Source: Luteolibacter pohnpeiensis (GTDB taxonomy: Bacteria; Verrucomicrobiota; Verrucomicrobiia; Verrucomicrobiales; Akkermansiaceae). Taken from it: DNA of 64,000 nt. The notes under the pieces are model-generated. The model saw only the letters and a program-made list of their open reading frames with translations. It ran no database searches and was not told where the DNA came from. Numbering within the stretch: the first letter of the stretch is position 1; the number at the start of each line of letters is the position of its first letter. Shown here piece by piece: positions 9,296 through 18,522 of this stretch. The DNA lies in NCBI RefSeq assembly GCF_016595435.1, contig NZ_JAENIJ010000005.1, positions 62,001 through 126,000 on the forward strand, written 5' to 3'. Made by a program: the position numbers and the translations under genes.

Positions 9296-12148
9296 TCAGT
9301 TGTCGTCTTCCGCTGCACGGATGGCTTCGGCATCGGCCCGACTTAGAATTTGAACGTCGAGATCGAAACTCTCGGAACTGCTGGCTGCGGCTTCAAGCGC
9401 GTCGCTGAGCGGAGCCTTGAACTCGCTGTAGCGCGCCTTTCCATCCACGATCTGGATTGGAAAATCGAAGTTTTGGTCAGCCGTATAGAGTTCCAAGTAA
9501 ATGACGCCGGTTGAGTCAGCGGGGGCTTCCTCACCGACCAGAGCGTCAAAAGAGCTGTAAAAAAGTCTTGAAAGGGAGGGGCGTTCTGATTCGGTCTCGC
9601 TTTCTTCGGCTGGCTCAAGGTTTGACCGGAAGGCCAAAATTTCCAAACCCGGACCGATTGCAGTGCTGGTAAGGTTGATGTAGGTTCTGGAATGGTCGGG
9701 CAGATTGCGGGCGATTTCCTCCATCCAGGATTCCAGCGCCTGCGGCGTGATTTCAAATCCAACTCCGATGTTGCCAACGCCAGGTTGGTCCGGATAGCTG
9801 AGATAGCCCTTCGAGCGTTTGATGATTTGTAGTCTTAGTTTTTGTAATGACTGGGGGAAGGCGGGAGTTTGCGGGTCTTCGAGCCAATCGATCCAAGCCA
9901 TGAGTTCATCGGGCGATAAGTTCGTTAGATAGGGATGAACTTCGTTCGTGGGTAATGAACCGGCGTGATGAACCATTTCCTCCAGCCTCGACGCATCAAC
10001 GCGTGAAGCATCGGGCAACGGAGGAATGGGTTTACCCTTGAGCCTGGCGGATGCCCGTTCGTAAGCAAGCTCTCCGGCGCTTTTGTGCAGGACCAGCGAA
10101 GCGCGTTGGAAATCCATGAACATTCCCTCGAGGGAAGTTTCCAAGGCAATGGCTGCGAGCTGCCCCACCGTATCGCTGTCATCCGTGTAGCGATTCATTT
10201 CCGCCGGGATATCGTTTTTGTCAGCGAGAAGTGCCTGCCAAACTTTCTTTTCTGAACTGGAAAGCTTTCTTGGATTCTTTTCCGGGGCGAACTCGTCATT
10301 CAGCGAGCGCGAATGGTAGTTGATGCAGTAAGCTAGGAAATAGCTCCGGGTTCTGGGCTCCGTTGCTGCTTTAGCCCCGGCCAGCATGGCGAGGAACTGT
10401 TTTGCCAACGGTTCTTCCTTGATCGAGTTATAAAATGCACGGATCGAAATCTCTGGATTTTCCAAATTCTCCCGTGCCAGTTCCCGCGCTCGGCCTTGAA
10501 TCGAAAGGCCCTCGGCCTTGGCACCCATTTGCTTCATTATCTCCATCGCCATTTTCCGATCCATGCCGAGCTCATAGTCTTCACTGGGCTCGATCTGTTG
10601 GTATTGCGCGATGACTGCGGATCGGTAGACTTTGAAAAATTCAGTGGTGGGTGTTTTTCTTTTACGGATGTATGTGGCAACCGTCTCAATTTCCTTTACG
10701 GGTGAAACTGAATTTAATATCTGCGCTTCGAATTTCTGATGCAGTGATTCATCCGATGAGGTTGCGATGATGGAGGCTGCTGCAATTTTTTGTTCTTTGG
10801 AGCTGCTTGTTAGATATGCATATGCCAACTGGTCCCGGCTATCATTCTGATGTTGCTGCCAGAAATCGAGTGCAGCAGATTTGGTTTGAGAAGCATCCAT
10901 CTCACGGACATAATCATCGGAAGCAGGAAGCATCGCATCCAGAAGTTGAGTGGCAATATCACTGCGCCTAAGAGGATGATTGAGATGCGCGAGTTGTTGT
11001 TGCATATTCTCAACCGGACCCAAGTCTGAATCAAAACTCATGGAGAAAGAATTAGCAGGTGAGTTCGGGAAATAGGTGAGGTAATCGTCCTCCGCCAAAG
11101 CGATCAGGACGGGAATCGCCTTCATGCCTAATCGCAGAGTTGGGACTGCAATTGACTTGCTCTCATCGAAAGTTTTTTTATCTGCGAGCAACCAGTTCCT
11201 GAGATCGTCCGTCAATATTCGATTCCCAGCGTTAGACATTTGGCTGAGATATTGTTGACGAGCTGAGGCTGGCAATTGGCTCAGCTGCTCGGCAAGTTCT
11301 TCAGGGATTTCAAAATCGTTGGAGGAAGGAGCCTTCAACATCCAGTCGATCGATTGGACCGCCTCAGGATCAAGTGAAATCCCATCCAAGGTGAGAGGGC
11401 GGGGTGGTTGGCTTTCCGCTCTTGCTTTTGATGGCTCCAGCAACAAACCCACTGCATTGCGAGCTTGCCAGCCACGCGGGAATTTCTGAACGAGTTCCAT
11501 CAAGCCTTGATGGAGTGCTTTCCAGTCCTGCGACTGATAGAATTGCTCAATCAATTTTGAATAAGCCTGGTCAGCGATCAAATTGATGCCGGAGTCCAAA
11601 ACCACTTCACGATTGGGAGCTGCCAGGAAGAGTGCGTTTACCAACTGATTCGCCAACTCCGCATCGCCATGCTGATGGAGTTGAACGGCAAAAATGAAGA
11701 AAGGGCCTGCTTCTTCTGACGAGAAATTGCCGTATCCCTTAAGGAAATACTCAGGACTATCTTCTTTTCTGGCTTGCTGGATCGATTCGATGAGCTTTTC
11801 GACGTCAGCCCTGAGATCCACTTTTTTGGCTTTGAAATGCGAGTTCTGAGGAATCTCGGTGTTATCGAGACTTCCCAAGCCGCGTAGAATCGTGGGCTCA
11901 TCATGACCTGATGGTAAGCTCCACCCGTTTCCTTTCAGATTAGCCAGATAGTCACGGATGTGGTAATCAAAGTATACTGTCTGATCGGGAATTTTAGTCC
12001 AAGTAGCCTCTGGTGAGATCTGCGGAATCTCCAAAGCATCGATCAATGCAAAGCCTTCACTGAAGTCTGGTGCCGCTGGCTCCATCGCACCGCAGCGGAG
12101 CCAGAGCAGAGTGAAGAACAGAACTGTTAGAAGCTTTCGAACGGGCAC
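9296..12148 (-). CDS. Large secreted protein of unknown function heading the MoxR operon
   Basis: This 950-residue protein has a signal peptide (a hydrophobic run at about 6-18 ending near CGAMEPAAP). The mature part is mostly helical and Ala/Leu/Glu-rich, with repeat-like helical segments that could be TPR- or HEAT-like, and an acidic C-terminus. I recognise no catalytic motif. It is the first gene of the minus-strand MoxR/DUF58/VWA operon, 31 bp before moxR, so it may be a periplasmic partner or client of that system. That role is inferred from position alone. Confidence 0.6.
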   Translation of the reverse strand: MPVRKLLTVLFFTLLWLRCGAMEPAAPDFSEGFALIDALEIPQISPEATWTKIPDQTVYFDYHIRDYLANLKGNGWSLPSGHDEPTILRGLGSLDNTEIPQNSHFKAKKVDLRADVEKLIESIQQARKEDSPEYFLKGYGNFSSEEAGPFFIFAVQLHQHGDAELANQLVNALFLAAPNREVVLDSGINLIADQAYSKLIEQFYQSQDWKALHQGLMELVQKFPRGWQARNAVGLLLEPSKARAESQPPRPLTLDGISLDPEAVQSIDWMLKAPSSNDFEIPEELAEQLSQLPASARQQYLSQMSNAGNRILTDDLRNWLLADKKTFDESKSIAVPTLRLGMKAIPVLIALAEDDYLTYFPNSPANSFSMSFDSDLGPVENMQQQLAHLNHPLRRSDIATQLLDAMLPASDDYVREMDASQTKSAALDFWQQHQNDSRDQLAYAYLTSSSKEQKIAAASIIATSSDESLHQKFEAQILNSVSPVKEIETVATYIRKRKTPTTEFFKVYRSAVIAQYQQIEPSEDYELGMDRKMAMEIMKQMGAKAEGLSIQGRARELARENLENPEISIRAFYNSIKEEPLAKQFLAMLAGAKAATEPRTRSYFLAYCINYHSRSLNDEFAPEKNPRKLSSSEKKVWQALLADKNDIPAEMNRYTDDSDTVGQLAAIALETSLEGMFMDFQRASLVLHKSAGELAYERASARLKGKPIPPLPDASRVDASRLEEMVHHAGSLPTNEVHPYLTNLSPDELMAWIDWLEDPQTPAFPQSLQKLRLQIIKRSKGYLSYPDQPGVGNIGVGFEITPQALESWMEEIARNLPDHSRTYINLTSTAIGPGLEILAFRSNLEPAEESETESERPSLSRLFYSSFDALVGEEAPADSTGVIYLELYTADQNFDFPIQIVDGKARYSEFKAPLSDALEAAASSSESFDLDVQILSRADAEAIRAAEDDN

Positions 12149-12237
12149 TTAAAGCAAACAAGCTGATCTCCGTCGTAAACGGAAGCTTCTTTTGCCCGTT
12201 AGCGAAAAAAAGTCGCCGCTCGCGACTGCACTTGAAA

Positions 12238-13431
12238 TCAAGAGCAGCCGTGCAGGGCCCGATGATGCAATTTTTCCATCACACCATCAGGAACTGGAGT
12301 CGGATCCGGATATTCGAACAGATTTCCCTCGTAGTTGCGAAGCGTGACTTTTCCAGGAACGGAATCGATCATGTAGTTCGGGTTGATCGGAATTTTTCCA
12401 CCACCGCCCGGTCCGTCGATCACATACTGCGGGATGGCATAGCCGGTGGTGTGGCCGCGCAATCCCTCAATAATTTCGACCCCTTCGGCGACGGAAGTTC
12501 GCAGGTGAGTCGAGCCAGTGATGAGGTCGCATTGATAGAGGTAATACGGCCGAACACGGCACATCAAAAGTTTGTGAACGAGGGCCTTTTGAACCTCCAC
12601 GGAGTCATTGATGCCACGTAGCAGGACACTCTGATTGCCCATCGGGATACCCGCATCTGCCAATCTCCCCAGGCCGTCGCGCACTTCAGAAGTCAGCTCG
12701 CGCGGATGATTGGTGTGGATGGAAATGAAGAGCGGGTGATGTTTGCGCAGCATTTGGCACAATTCCGGCGTGATCCGCTGAGGCAGGAAAATCGGAATAC
12801 GAGAGCCAATCCGGACAAACTGGATGTGCGGGATCGATCTCAAGCGGGTGAGCAAGCGATCGAGAATCGTGTCCGACAACAACAGCGGATCACCGCCGGA
12901 GAGCAGCACGTCCCGTACTTCGGTGTGTTGTTCCAGATACTTGAAAGCGGCTTCCCAGTTCATTTCCAGGTGCTGTTCTCCTACGCCTGATACCACGCGT
13001 GAGCGGGTGCAGTAGCGACAATAGGACGCACAGCGATCGGTGACCAAAAACAAAACCCGGTCCGGATAGCGATGCACGAGTCCTGGGACCGGCATGTGTG
13101 AATCTTCGCCACAGGGATCCGCCAATTCCTCTGGGGCGGTCCAGCCTTCTTCGATGCGAGGGATGATCTGGCGGCGGATCGGGCAATTCGGATCATCGCG
13201 ATCGACCAGATTGAAGAAATGAGGGGTGATCGACATCGCCAGCTTGTTCCCGGCAAGTAGGACTCCGGCGCGTTCGACGTCCGTTAGATTGATGCGGGAT
13301 TCCAGATCGCTGAGGGTATTGACGCGATTGCGAAGCTGCCATTTGTAATCGCTCCATTTTTCCGTGTCTTCGTCGGCCCAATAGCCGGGCGCGTGCGAAA
13401 TGAAGGTTGGGTCAAGGTCGGTTGCTCGCAT
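12238..13431 (-). CDS. kamA: Lysine 2,3-aminomutase (radical SAM, PLP)
   Basis: The protein interconverts L-lysine and L-beta-lysine using a [4Fe-4S] cluster, SAM and PLP. The radical-SAM motif CASYCRYC is at Cys134/138/141. The PLP lysine is in PGGGGK (Lys346). The two Asp expected to hold the lysine side-chain amine are present in QCDL (Asp302) and IDGPGGGGK (Asp339), which favours true lysine aminomutase. The length of 397 is normal for KamA and longer than most EpmB. No elongation factor P gene is adjacent, so whether it feeds EF-P modification, lysine catabolism or osmolyte synthesis cannot be told here. Confidence 0.9.
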   Translation of the reverse strand: MRATDLDPTFISHAPGYWADEDTEKWSDYKWQLRNRVNTLSDLESRINLTDVERAGVLLAGNKLAMSITPHFFNLVDRDDPNCPIRRQIIPRIEEGWTAPEELADPCGEDSHMPVPGLVHRYPDRVLFLVTDRCASYCRYCTRSRVVSGVGEQHLEMNWEAAFKYLEQHTEVRDVLLSGGDPLLLSDTILDRLLTRLRSIPHIQFVRIGSRIPIFLPQRITPELCQMLRKHHPLFISIHTNHPRELTSEVRDGLGRLADAGIPMGNQSVLLRGINDSVEVQKALVHKLLMCRVRPYYLYQCDLITGSTHLRTSVAEGVEIIEGLRGHTTGYAIPQYVIDGPGGGGKIPINPNYMIDSVPGKVTLRNYEGNLFEYPDPTPVPDGVMEKLHHRALHGCS

Positions 13432-13565
13432 GGATTTATGGTTGAAGGCAATAAAACGTCAGGTAGGGGACCCTCTTAGAGATATTCCCTGCCTTTGGCT
13501 GGGAAATTCTGGACCGGGGATCTATTTCTGCAACGGACAATTTTAATGCTGGGGAAAGTGTCCAC

Positions 13566-14477
13566 CTACTTGGCGGCACAGCGGCGTATCAGATCCACCA
13601 ATCTTCCGGCAGAAGCTGCTACGGTTGTGGGTGGTGCGGGTTGGTCATCCGGCTCTGAAACAGCCACGGCGGGACGTGTTGCAACCCGTAAGGTTGGCAG
13701 GCCGGTTGAAAACAGCACTTTTGCGAAATCGGCAGCGTTTCCATCCGGAAATGCCTCATCCATAGCGATTACCGCTCCGATTTCACCGGTATTCGAAAGA
13801 GCTGCGAGGTTTGGATCGGGCGCGGTCAGCCAGAGTGATTCGCGCGCGCCCATCGCCTCAACATAGATCACCACGGATGGATCGGCGGATTTCGCAATCA
13901 GCTGTTTCAGACCATCAAGCGTCTTTTCTTTGGGGGCTGTCGGATCGTTGGCGTGTGGGAGGAAAACAAAATGAACCGATCGCAGGGGAGTATCGCCAGC
14001 CATGGCTTGAGCAGCGGCGATGGTGGCCGTGAGTCCAGTGGCATTGGCTTCCACCCCAGGTGAGCCTGGCCTGGAGTCGTAGCTGGTCACGACCCAGATC
14101 GGTGATTGATCCGATTTCCCGGTGATGCGGACCTGAATGATGGGAAAATCACCGGTCGAGCGCTCCAGCATGATCGCGTAGCCCGTGTTGGATGGTCCGA
14201 GTGAGCCTTGGATCATGGCTGATGCTTTGCCAAGATTCGCCGCGGCCTTTTCTGAAGACAAATTTCGCTCACCAATGATCTGCACGAATTTTGTCAGATC
14301 ATCCTGCAAGCTTGGGACCGAGATATTCTGAGTGAATCTAGCCTGCTCGATCGCCTTCTCCTTCCCTTCATTCCAAAAGTAAAGCCAGAGGCCTGCTAAG
14401 GCGGAGATCAGCAACCACGCGGGAACTCCTACCAGTAGGATCGCTACCCAACGCTTCCGGGTTCGGGGATTTGACAT
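13566..14477 (-). CDS. M28-peptidase-like membrane protein lacking zinc ligands
   Basis: One N-terminal membrane anchor (about 11-34) precedes a domain with the course of an M28 aminopeptidase. SYDSRPGSPGVEANATG (about 132-148) aligns with the family's HYDS...DNASG segment, and EPDDQ near the C-terminus aligns with its HTPDD segment. The zinc-binding His and Asp are replaced (Ser132, Glu143), the usual EE pair is missing (PHANDP in its place), and the C-terminal His is lost. I therefore predict a non-catalytic, membrane-tethered M28 homologue. It sits 9 bp after the pssA stop, probably in one transcript. At 303 residues it is of about domain length. Confidence 0.6.
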   Translation of the reverse strand: MSNPRTRKRWVAILLVGVPAWLLISALAGLWLYFWNEGKEKAIEQARFTQNISVPSLQDDLTKFVQIIGERNLSSEKAAANLGKASAMIQGSLGPSNTGYAIMLERSTGDFPIIQVRITGKSDQSPIWVVTSYDSRPGSPGVEANATGLTATIAAAQAMAGDTPLRSVHFVFLPHANDPTAPKEKTLDGLKQLIAKSADPSVVIYVEAMGARESLWLTAPDPNLAALSNTGEIGAVIAMDEAFPDGNAADFAKVLFSTGLPTLRVATRPAVAVSEPDDQPAPPTTVAASAGRLVDLIRRCAAK

Positions 14478-14486
14478 GGATCAGTA

Positions 14487-15416
14487 TCAATCAGGATTAC
14501 TGGCCGGTGCCTTCTTTTCTTCCTCCACCTTAGTCGCTAGAGCAGGGGGCGAGGCGGCATTCGCATCAGGATCCGGCTCCGTCTCCACTTCGATGCCTTT
14601 GCGAAGTTTGGCGGAAAGCCAAGGACGGATGAAACCGTAGCCAAGATAAATGCTGAACAGCACCACTGGCATCACGTAGCGGAACTGGACCGTGATCACG
14701 AGCAGCAGGATGGCGAAGATCACGGCGCTCAAGGTACCGCGCGTTTTCCAATCCACTTTTTTAAAGCTCGGGTATCGGATGTCGCTGATCATCAACCAGG
14801 AGAGTCCGAGCATGACGCCCGCGAGAACGAATTTCCAGGCGCCGAGCTGGCGGTCGTTTTCGTGTAAATCGATGATCAGGAAAGTCAGCGAGGCGATGAA
14901 ACCGGCAGCCATCGGAATCGGGATGCCACGGAAGTCATTGTCGACAACCGCCCCGGGCTTTTTCGGGATGGCTGCCAAGCAGTTGAATCGAGCCAATCGC
15001 ATGGCTCCGCAGAGAAGATAAACCAGTGCAATTCCCCAGCCGATGTTGCCCAATGGGAAAAGAACGGCTTTTGAAACCAGCATGGCGGGGGCCATGCCGA
15101 ACGAGATGATGTCGGCCAGCGAGTCGAATTCCCGGCCGAAGGGGGAATCTTGTCCGCCAAGCCGCGCCAGTCTGCCGTCCAGCAAGTCAAACAGGCAGGA
15201 CCCAAAGATCAGCAGAATCGCGTATTCGTAGTAATTGTGGGAGATTTCGTAGTATTCCTTGGCGGTGAGAACCCCGTTCCCAGAGCTTTTTTGCACCTCG
15301 ATCATGCCTTTGAAAATCATCAGCACCGCGAAAAATCCGCATGCGAGGTTCGCCCCGGTCATGAGATTGGGGAGAAAATAAATCTTGGGTTCGTCTGGAT
15401 CACGTTGCCTTGGCAT
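14487..15416 (-). CDS. pssA: CDP-diacylglycerol-serine O-phosphatidyltransferase
   Basis: This integral membrane CDP-alcohol phosphatidyltransferase makes phosphatidylserine, the precursor of phosphatidylethanolamine. The family motif is complete: DLLDGRLARLGG followed by GREFDSLADIISFG (the DGxxAR...GxxxDSxxD pattern). The leading FLPNLMTGANLACGFFAV is typical of the bacterial type-II PssA N-terminus. There are about eight hydrophobic segments and a charged Glu/Pro/Ala tail. I prefer ATG at 15416 (310 residues) to the GTG at 15482, because the family starts just before the PNLMT segment; neither has a good ribosome site. Confidence 0.9.
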   Translation of the reverse strand: MPRQRDPDEPKIYFLPNLMTGANLACGFFAVLMIFKGMIEVQKSSGNGVLTAKEYYEISHNYYEYAILLIFGSCLFDLLDGRLARLGGQDSPFGREFDSLADIISFGMAPAMLVSKAVLFPLGNIGWGIALVYLLCGAMRLARFNCLAAIPKKPGAVVDNDFRGIPIPMAAGFIASLTFLIIDLHENDRQLGAWKFVLAGVMLGLSWLMISDIRYPSFKKVDWKTRGTLSAVIFAILLLVITVQFRYVMPVVLFSIYLGYGFIRPWLSAKLRKGIEVETEPDPDANAASPPALATKVEEEKKAPASNPD

Positions 15417-15500
15417 GCGGCGGAACTGTGGCACAGGGGGGGCGGATGAAACAGTGCAAAATCGGTTTGGGAATTCGACCACTCCTGAATGGCCCCCTTG

Positions 15501-15875
15501 TCAGCATGAGAGTCCTGATTCAAATTTTGCCAGAAACTCCGCGATCGGGGCGATTGCATCGTGAAATCCCAAGTGATTCATAATCAGCAAGCTCAGTAAC
15601 ACGATCGCGGTCGAAAACGAGAAAATCACGTAAAATAGGGCCAGTCTTGAGAATGTGATTCCCCATTTGCGGATGATGGAGCCGTCTCGATCGTTCTGGA
15701 AAAGAATGGCGAGTGGATGCTCGGCAATTCGGCGTATCCAACGTTTCCGGAATTCTTCCGGTGATCGCACCATTTGTCCTGCTGCCTGCCGTGCCATCAG
15801 GCTGAGAATCCCAACAGCTAAAGCGAGCAGCAGCAGACTCAGAGCATGTCTTGTGTCAAGATAAGCAAGATTCAT
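15501..15875 (-). CDS. Small two-helix membrane protein, unknown function
   Basis: This 124-residue protein has two hydrophobic segments, about 11-28 and 78-102, with a basic loop (KRWIRRIAEHP) between them and an amphipathic C-terminus. No family motif is recognised. It is upstream of pssA in the same direction with an 84-bp gap, so it may be cotranscribed with the phospholipid gene. It diverges from the secreted phosphatase at 16027. Confidence 0.55.
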   Translation of the reverse strand: MNLAYLDTRHALSLLLLALAVGILSLMARQAAGQMVRSPEEFRKRWIRRIAEHPLAILFQNDRDGSIIRKWGITFSRLALFYVIFSFSTAIVLLSLLIMNHLGFHDAIAPIAEFLAKFESGLSC

Positions 15876-15910
15876 GATGAAGCATTAACGGTTATGCAGA
15901 ACATTTACTC

Positions 15911-15933
15911 ATTTGTGGGTATTATGCACAAAT
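15911..15933. promoter_or_regulatory. Inverted repeat in divergent promoter region
   Basis: ATTTGTG and CACAAAT form a perfect 7-bp dyad with a 9-base spacer. It lies between the minus-strand membrane-protein gene (ATG at 15875) and the plus-strand phosphatase (ATG at 16027). The surroundings are AT-rich, as expected of a promoter. It could be an operator for either gene; no cognate regulator is adjacent. Confidence 0.3.
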
Positions 15934-16026
15934 TATAGATTGATCAAGAGTGGAAGATTTTTGCTTCTTCTTAATACGCCAATTAGGGGTGACTGCCAAG
16001 CGGCGGACTGCTATTTCGGTCCCGAG

Positions 16027-17433
16027 ATGATCTTAAAATTGTTCTGCATAGGTCTAATCAGTCTTGGCACTCTCACTGCACAGACTACCCGTACCCTACC
16101 TAACTTCAATGAATGGCGCAAAGCCTGTGAAAAAATGCCTACGAATCGCCAAATGAAAGGGAAGTTTCCCGACTCTGATACGCTACCTCTCAAGAGTTAT
16201 GAGGAATTTGATCAGATGCTCGACACCTTCATTCAAGCGGAGCGGGACGGTTCAATCGGGGATCGGAAACTATGGGTTGGCGCTTCTCCCAAAGCGGAAT
16301 TTTTCAAATATGAGTCTGGATTCTATCAGGATAAGAAATTCAATTTTCAACCTTTTGCTAAGAAGTTAATACTTCCGGTTGGCTCAAAGGTTTATATTCA
16401 AGGAGATTTGCATGGTGATATTCACTCACTCTTGATCACTCTCGATGAGTTGCGCAAACGCAAGGTGCTGGATGGTTTTAAGGTAATAGATCCGTCCGCT
16501 TATCTATGCTTTACCGGTGATTTCACAGATAGAGGTTCATACGGTGTGGAAGTTCTTTACACCCTGATGCGCCTTAAACTTGCCAATCCTGAACGAGTTC
16601 AGTTCGCGCGCGGCAATCACGAGCACTTCGGGATGAATGCGAAGTATGGATTCGTCAAGGAGCTTCAGGCAAAATACGGTTCTGATATTGATATATCAAA
16701 AACCATGCACCTCTATGATCTTTTGCCCGTTGTTATCTATCTGGGAACGGAATCGGATTTTGTGCAAATGAATCATGGTGGCATGGAGCCTGGATACGAT
16801 CCGAAGACATTGTTGGCTTCGTCCGGAACGACCCGATATCAATTCCTTGGAGAAATCCACCAGAAAACCTACTCCGAGAGTCATCAGGGCTGGCTGGGGG
16901 ATGATCCGAAAGTCCTGAATTTGGCAGAGACCAGGTTGAAGGATTTCACGCCACAAGGCCCAACTTCGCCTAATTTGTTAGGCTTTATGTGGAGTGATTT
17001 TACGGTTTTTGGTGATGAACCATCGCTAGGATATGGACGCTCATTGATCTTTGGTGAGTCCAGTACGGCTTATCTGTTGAAATCCTTCAGCACGGAAAAA
17101 CAGAAGATTCACGCAGTGCTTCGAGGTCACCAACATGCTTCCGGACCCAATCCATTGATGAACCGCATTGTCGCCAGTGGTGGGCTGTTCCGTCATTGGC
17201 AGGAACAGCATGAGGAGGGAAATGCAGATTTAACTCCGAAAGAGCTGGAACGTAAAATTGAGACGAGTCCCGTCCGATCCATTCCGGATGGATCAGTATG
17301 GACCTTCAATGTTTCCGCCGACAGCGTCTACGGTGAAGGTTGCCATTATGATTTCGGAACCTTTGGAATCATGAGCCTGAAAAAATCCTTCTCCGATTGG
17401 ACGATGGAGGTGGTGAAGTATGATGTGTTCTAA
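16027..17433 (+). CDS. Secreted PPP-family metallophosphatase
   Basis: This calcineurin-like phosphoesterase of the PPP type carries all the metal-binding signatures in order: GDLHGD, GDFTDRG, RGNHEH and a late RGHQH. From ATG at 16027 (468 residues) the protein begins with a clean signal peptide (MILKLFCIGLISLGTLTAQT). The longer frame from 15913 would bury that peptide behind 38 residues, so I reject that start. It probably hydrolyses phosphoesters or phosphoproteins in the periplasm or outside the cell. The gene is monocistronic, with nadA convergent downstream. Confidence 0.85.
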   Translation: MILKLFCIGLISLGTLTAQTTRTLPNFNEWRKACEKMPTNRQMKGKFPDSDTLPLKSYEEFDQMLDTFIQAERDGSIGDRKLWVGASPKAEFFKYESGFYQDKKFNFQPFAKKLILPVGSKVYIQGDLHGDIHSLLITLDELRKRKVLDGFKVIDPSAYLCFTGDFTDRGSYGVEVLYTLMRLKLANPERVQFARGNHEHFGMNAKYGFVKELQAKYGSDIDISKTMHLYDLLPVVIYLGTESDFVQMNHGGMEPGYDPKTLLASSGTTRYQFLGEIHQKTYSESHQGWLGDDPKVLNLAETRLKDFTPQGPTSPNLLGFMWSDFTVFGDEPSLGYGRSLIFGESSTAYLLKSFSTEKQKIHAVLRGHQHASGPNPLMNRIVASGGLFRHWQEQHEEGNADLTPKELERKIETSPVRSIPDGSVWTFNVSADSVYGEGCHYDFGTFGIMSLKKSFSDWTMEVVKYDVF

Positions 17434-17556
17434 CATCTGATCACTTCAGCTCTCTGATTAGGCCGAAAAATCGATGAGAGTCCTAACTCGGGGCATGGCG
17501 ATTCCATCAGTCATGCGCCGAGGCAGGCCTTCACTGGGTGATTTGAAAGATCACTC

Positions 17557-18492
17557 TTACTTCGATTGCTCAAGCATGCGGAGCAGTGGGGCTTCTGCGC
17601 GCTTGCGAATCGATTCGTCCATCTCCACGCGTGGCTCGAGATTTTCCAAGCAATCGCGGAGTTTCTCCAAGGTATTCATTTTCATGTAGCGGCAATCGGC
17701 GCAAGCGCATCGATCGGTAGGGCCCGCGATGAGATTTTTATCCGGGGCTTCTTTGCGCAAGCGGTGCAACATGCCGCTTTCGGTGACGACAATGATGTTT
17801 TTTACCGGCGCGTTTTTCACGTAGGTCACCATTTTTTCGGTCGAACAAACCTCGTCCGCCAAGAGTCGCACGGCTTGGGTGCATTCCGGGTGGGCGACGA
17901 CCAATGCGTCGGGAAACTCTGCCTTGATGGCATGGATCGAGTCGCGCGTGAACTCGACGTGGACGTAGCAATTGCCTTTCCAGAGATCCATCTTGCGGCC
18001 GGTTTGCTCCATGACCCATGCACCGAGGTTTTCGTCCGGGACGAAGAGAATCGGGCGATCCGCAGGTGCTTGATTCACGATTTTCACCGCATTGCCGGAA
18101 GTGCAAATCACGTCACAAAGTGCTTTTACCGCTCCGGAGCAGTTGATGTAAGCGATGACGTAGTAATTCTTGTCCGCGTTTTCTTTGAGAAATGCCTCAA
18201 GTTGTGGAGCGGGGCAGGATTGTTCCAACGAGCAACCGGCATCTTTGTCTGGTAGAACGACAATTTTCTCCGGATTCACAATCTTCGCTGTCTCCGCCAT
18301 GAAATGCACGCCGCAGAACACAATGACGTCGGCATCGGTTTCTTTCGCTTGATAAGCGAGGCCGAGCGAATCTCCGACGTAGTCACCGAGGTCCTGAATG
18401 TCACCAGTCTGGTAGTTGTGCACCAAAATGACGGCATTGCGGGATTTTTTGAGGGCGAGAATTTCCTCTTTGAGGTCCAGGGAGGCTTGCAT
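17557..18492 (-). CDS. nadA: Quinolinate synthase A
   Basis: NadA condenses iminoaspartate with dihydroxyacetone phosphate to make quinolinate for NAD synthesis, using a [4Fe-4S] cluster. The sequence shows HNYQTGDIQDLGDYVGDS near the start and the three cluster cysteines in CGVHFMAETAK, INCSGAVKALCD and the C-terminal CACADCRYMKMNTL. The length of 311 is normal. It is the only NAD gene here (no nadB or nadC nearby). The strand agrees with the bactofilin genes upstream, with a 30-bp gap. Confidence 0.95.
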   Translation of the reverse strand: MQASLDLKEEILALKKSRNAVILVHNYQTGDIQDLGDYVGDSLGLAYQAKETDADVIVFCGVHFMAETAKIVNPEKIVVLPDKDAGCSLEQSCPAPQLEAFLKENADKNYYVIAYINCSGAVKALCDVICTSGNAVKIVNQAPADRPILFVPDENLGAWVMEQTGRKMDLWKGNCYVHVEFTRDSIHAIKAEFPDALVVAHPECTQAVRLLADEVCSTEKMVTYVKNAPVKNIIVVTESGMLHRLRKEAPDKNLIAGPTDRCACADCRYMKMNTLEKLRDCLENLEPRVEMDESIRKRAEAPLLRMLEQSK

Positions 18493-18522
18493 GACAGATG
18501 GTTAGAACAAATTAAGGCTGGA

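Noticed and set aside
17566-18255. 229-codon plus frame over nadA
   Set aside because: Antisense to strongly conserved NadA motifs.
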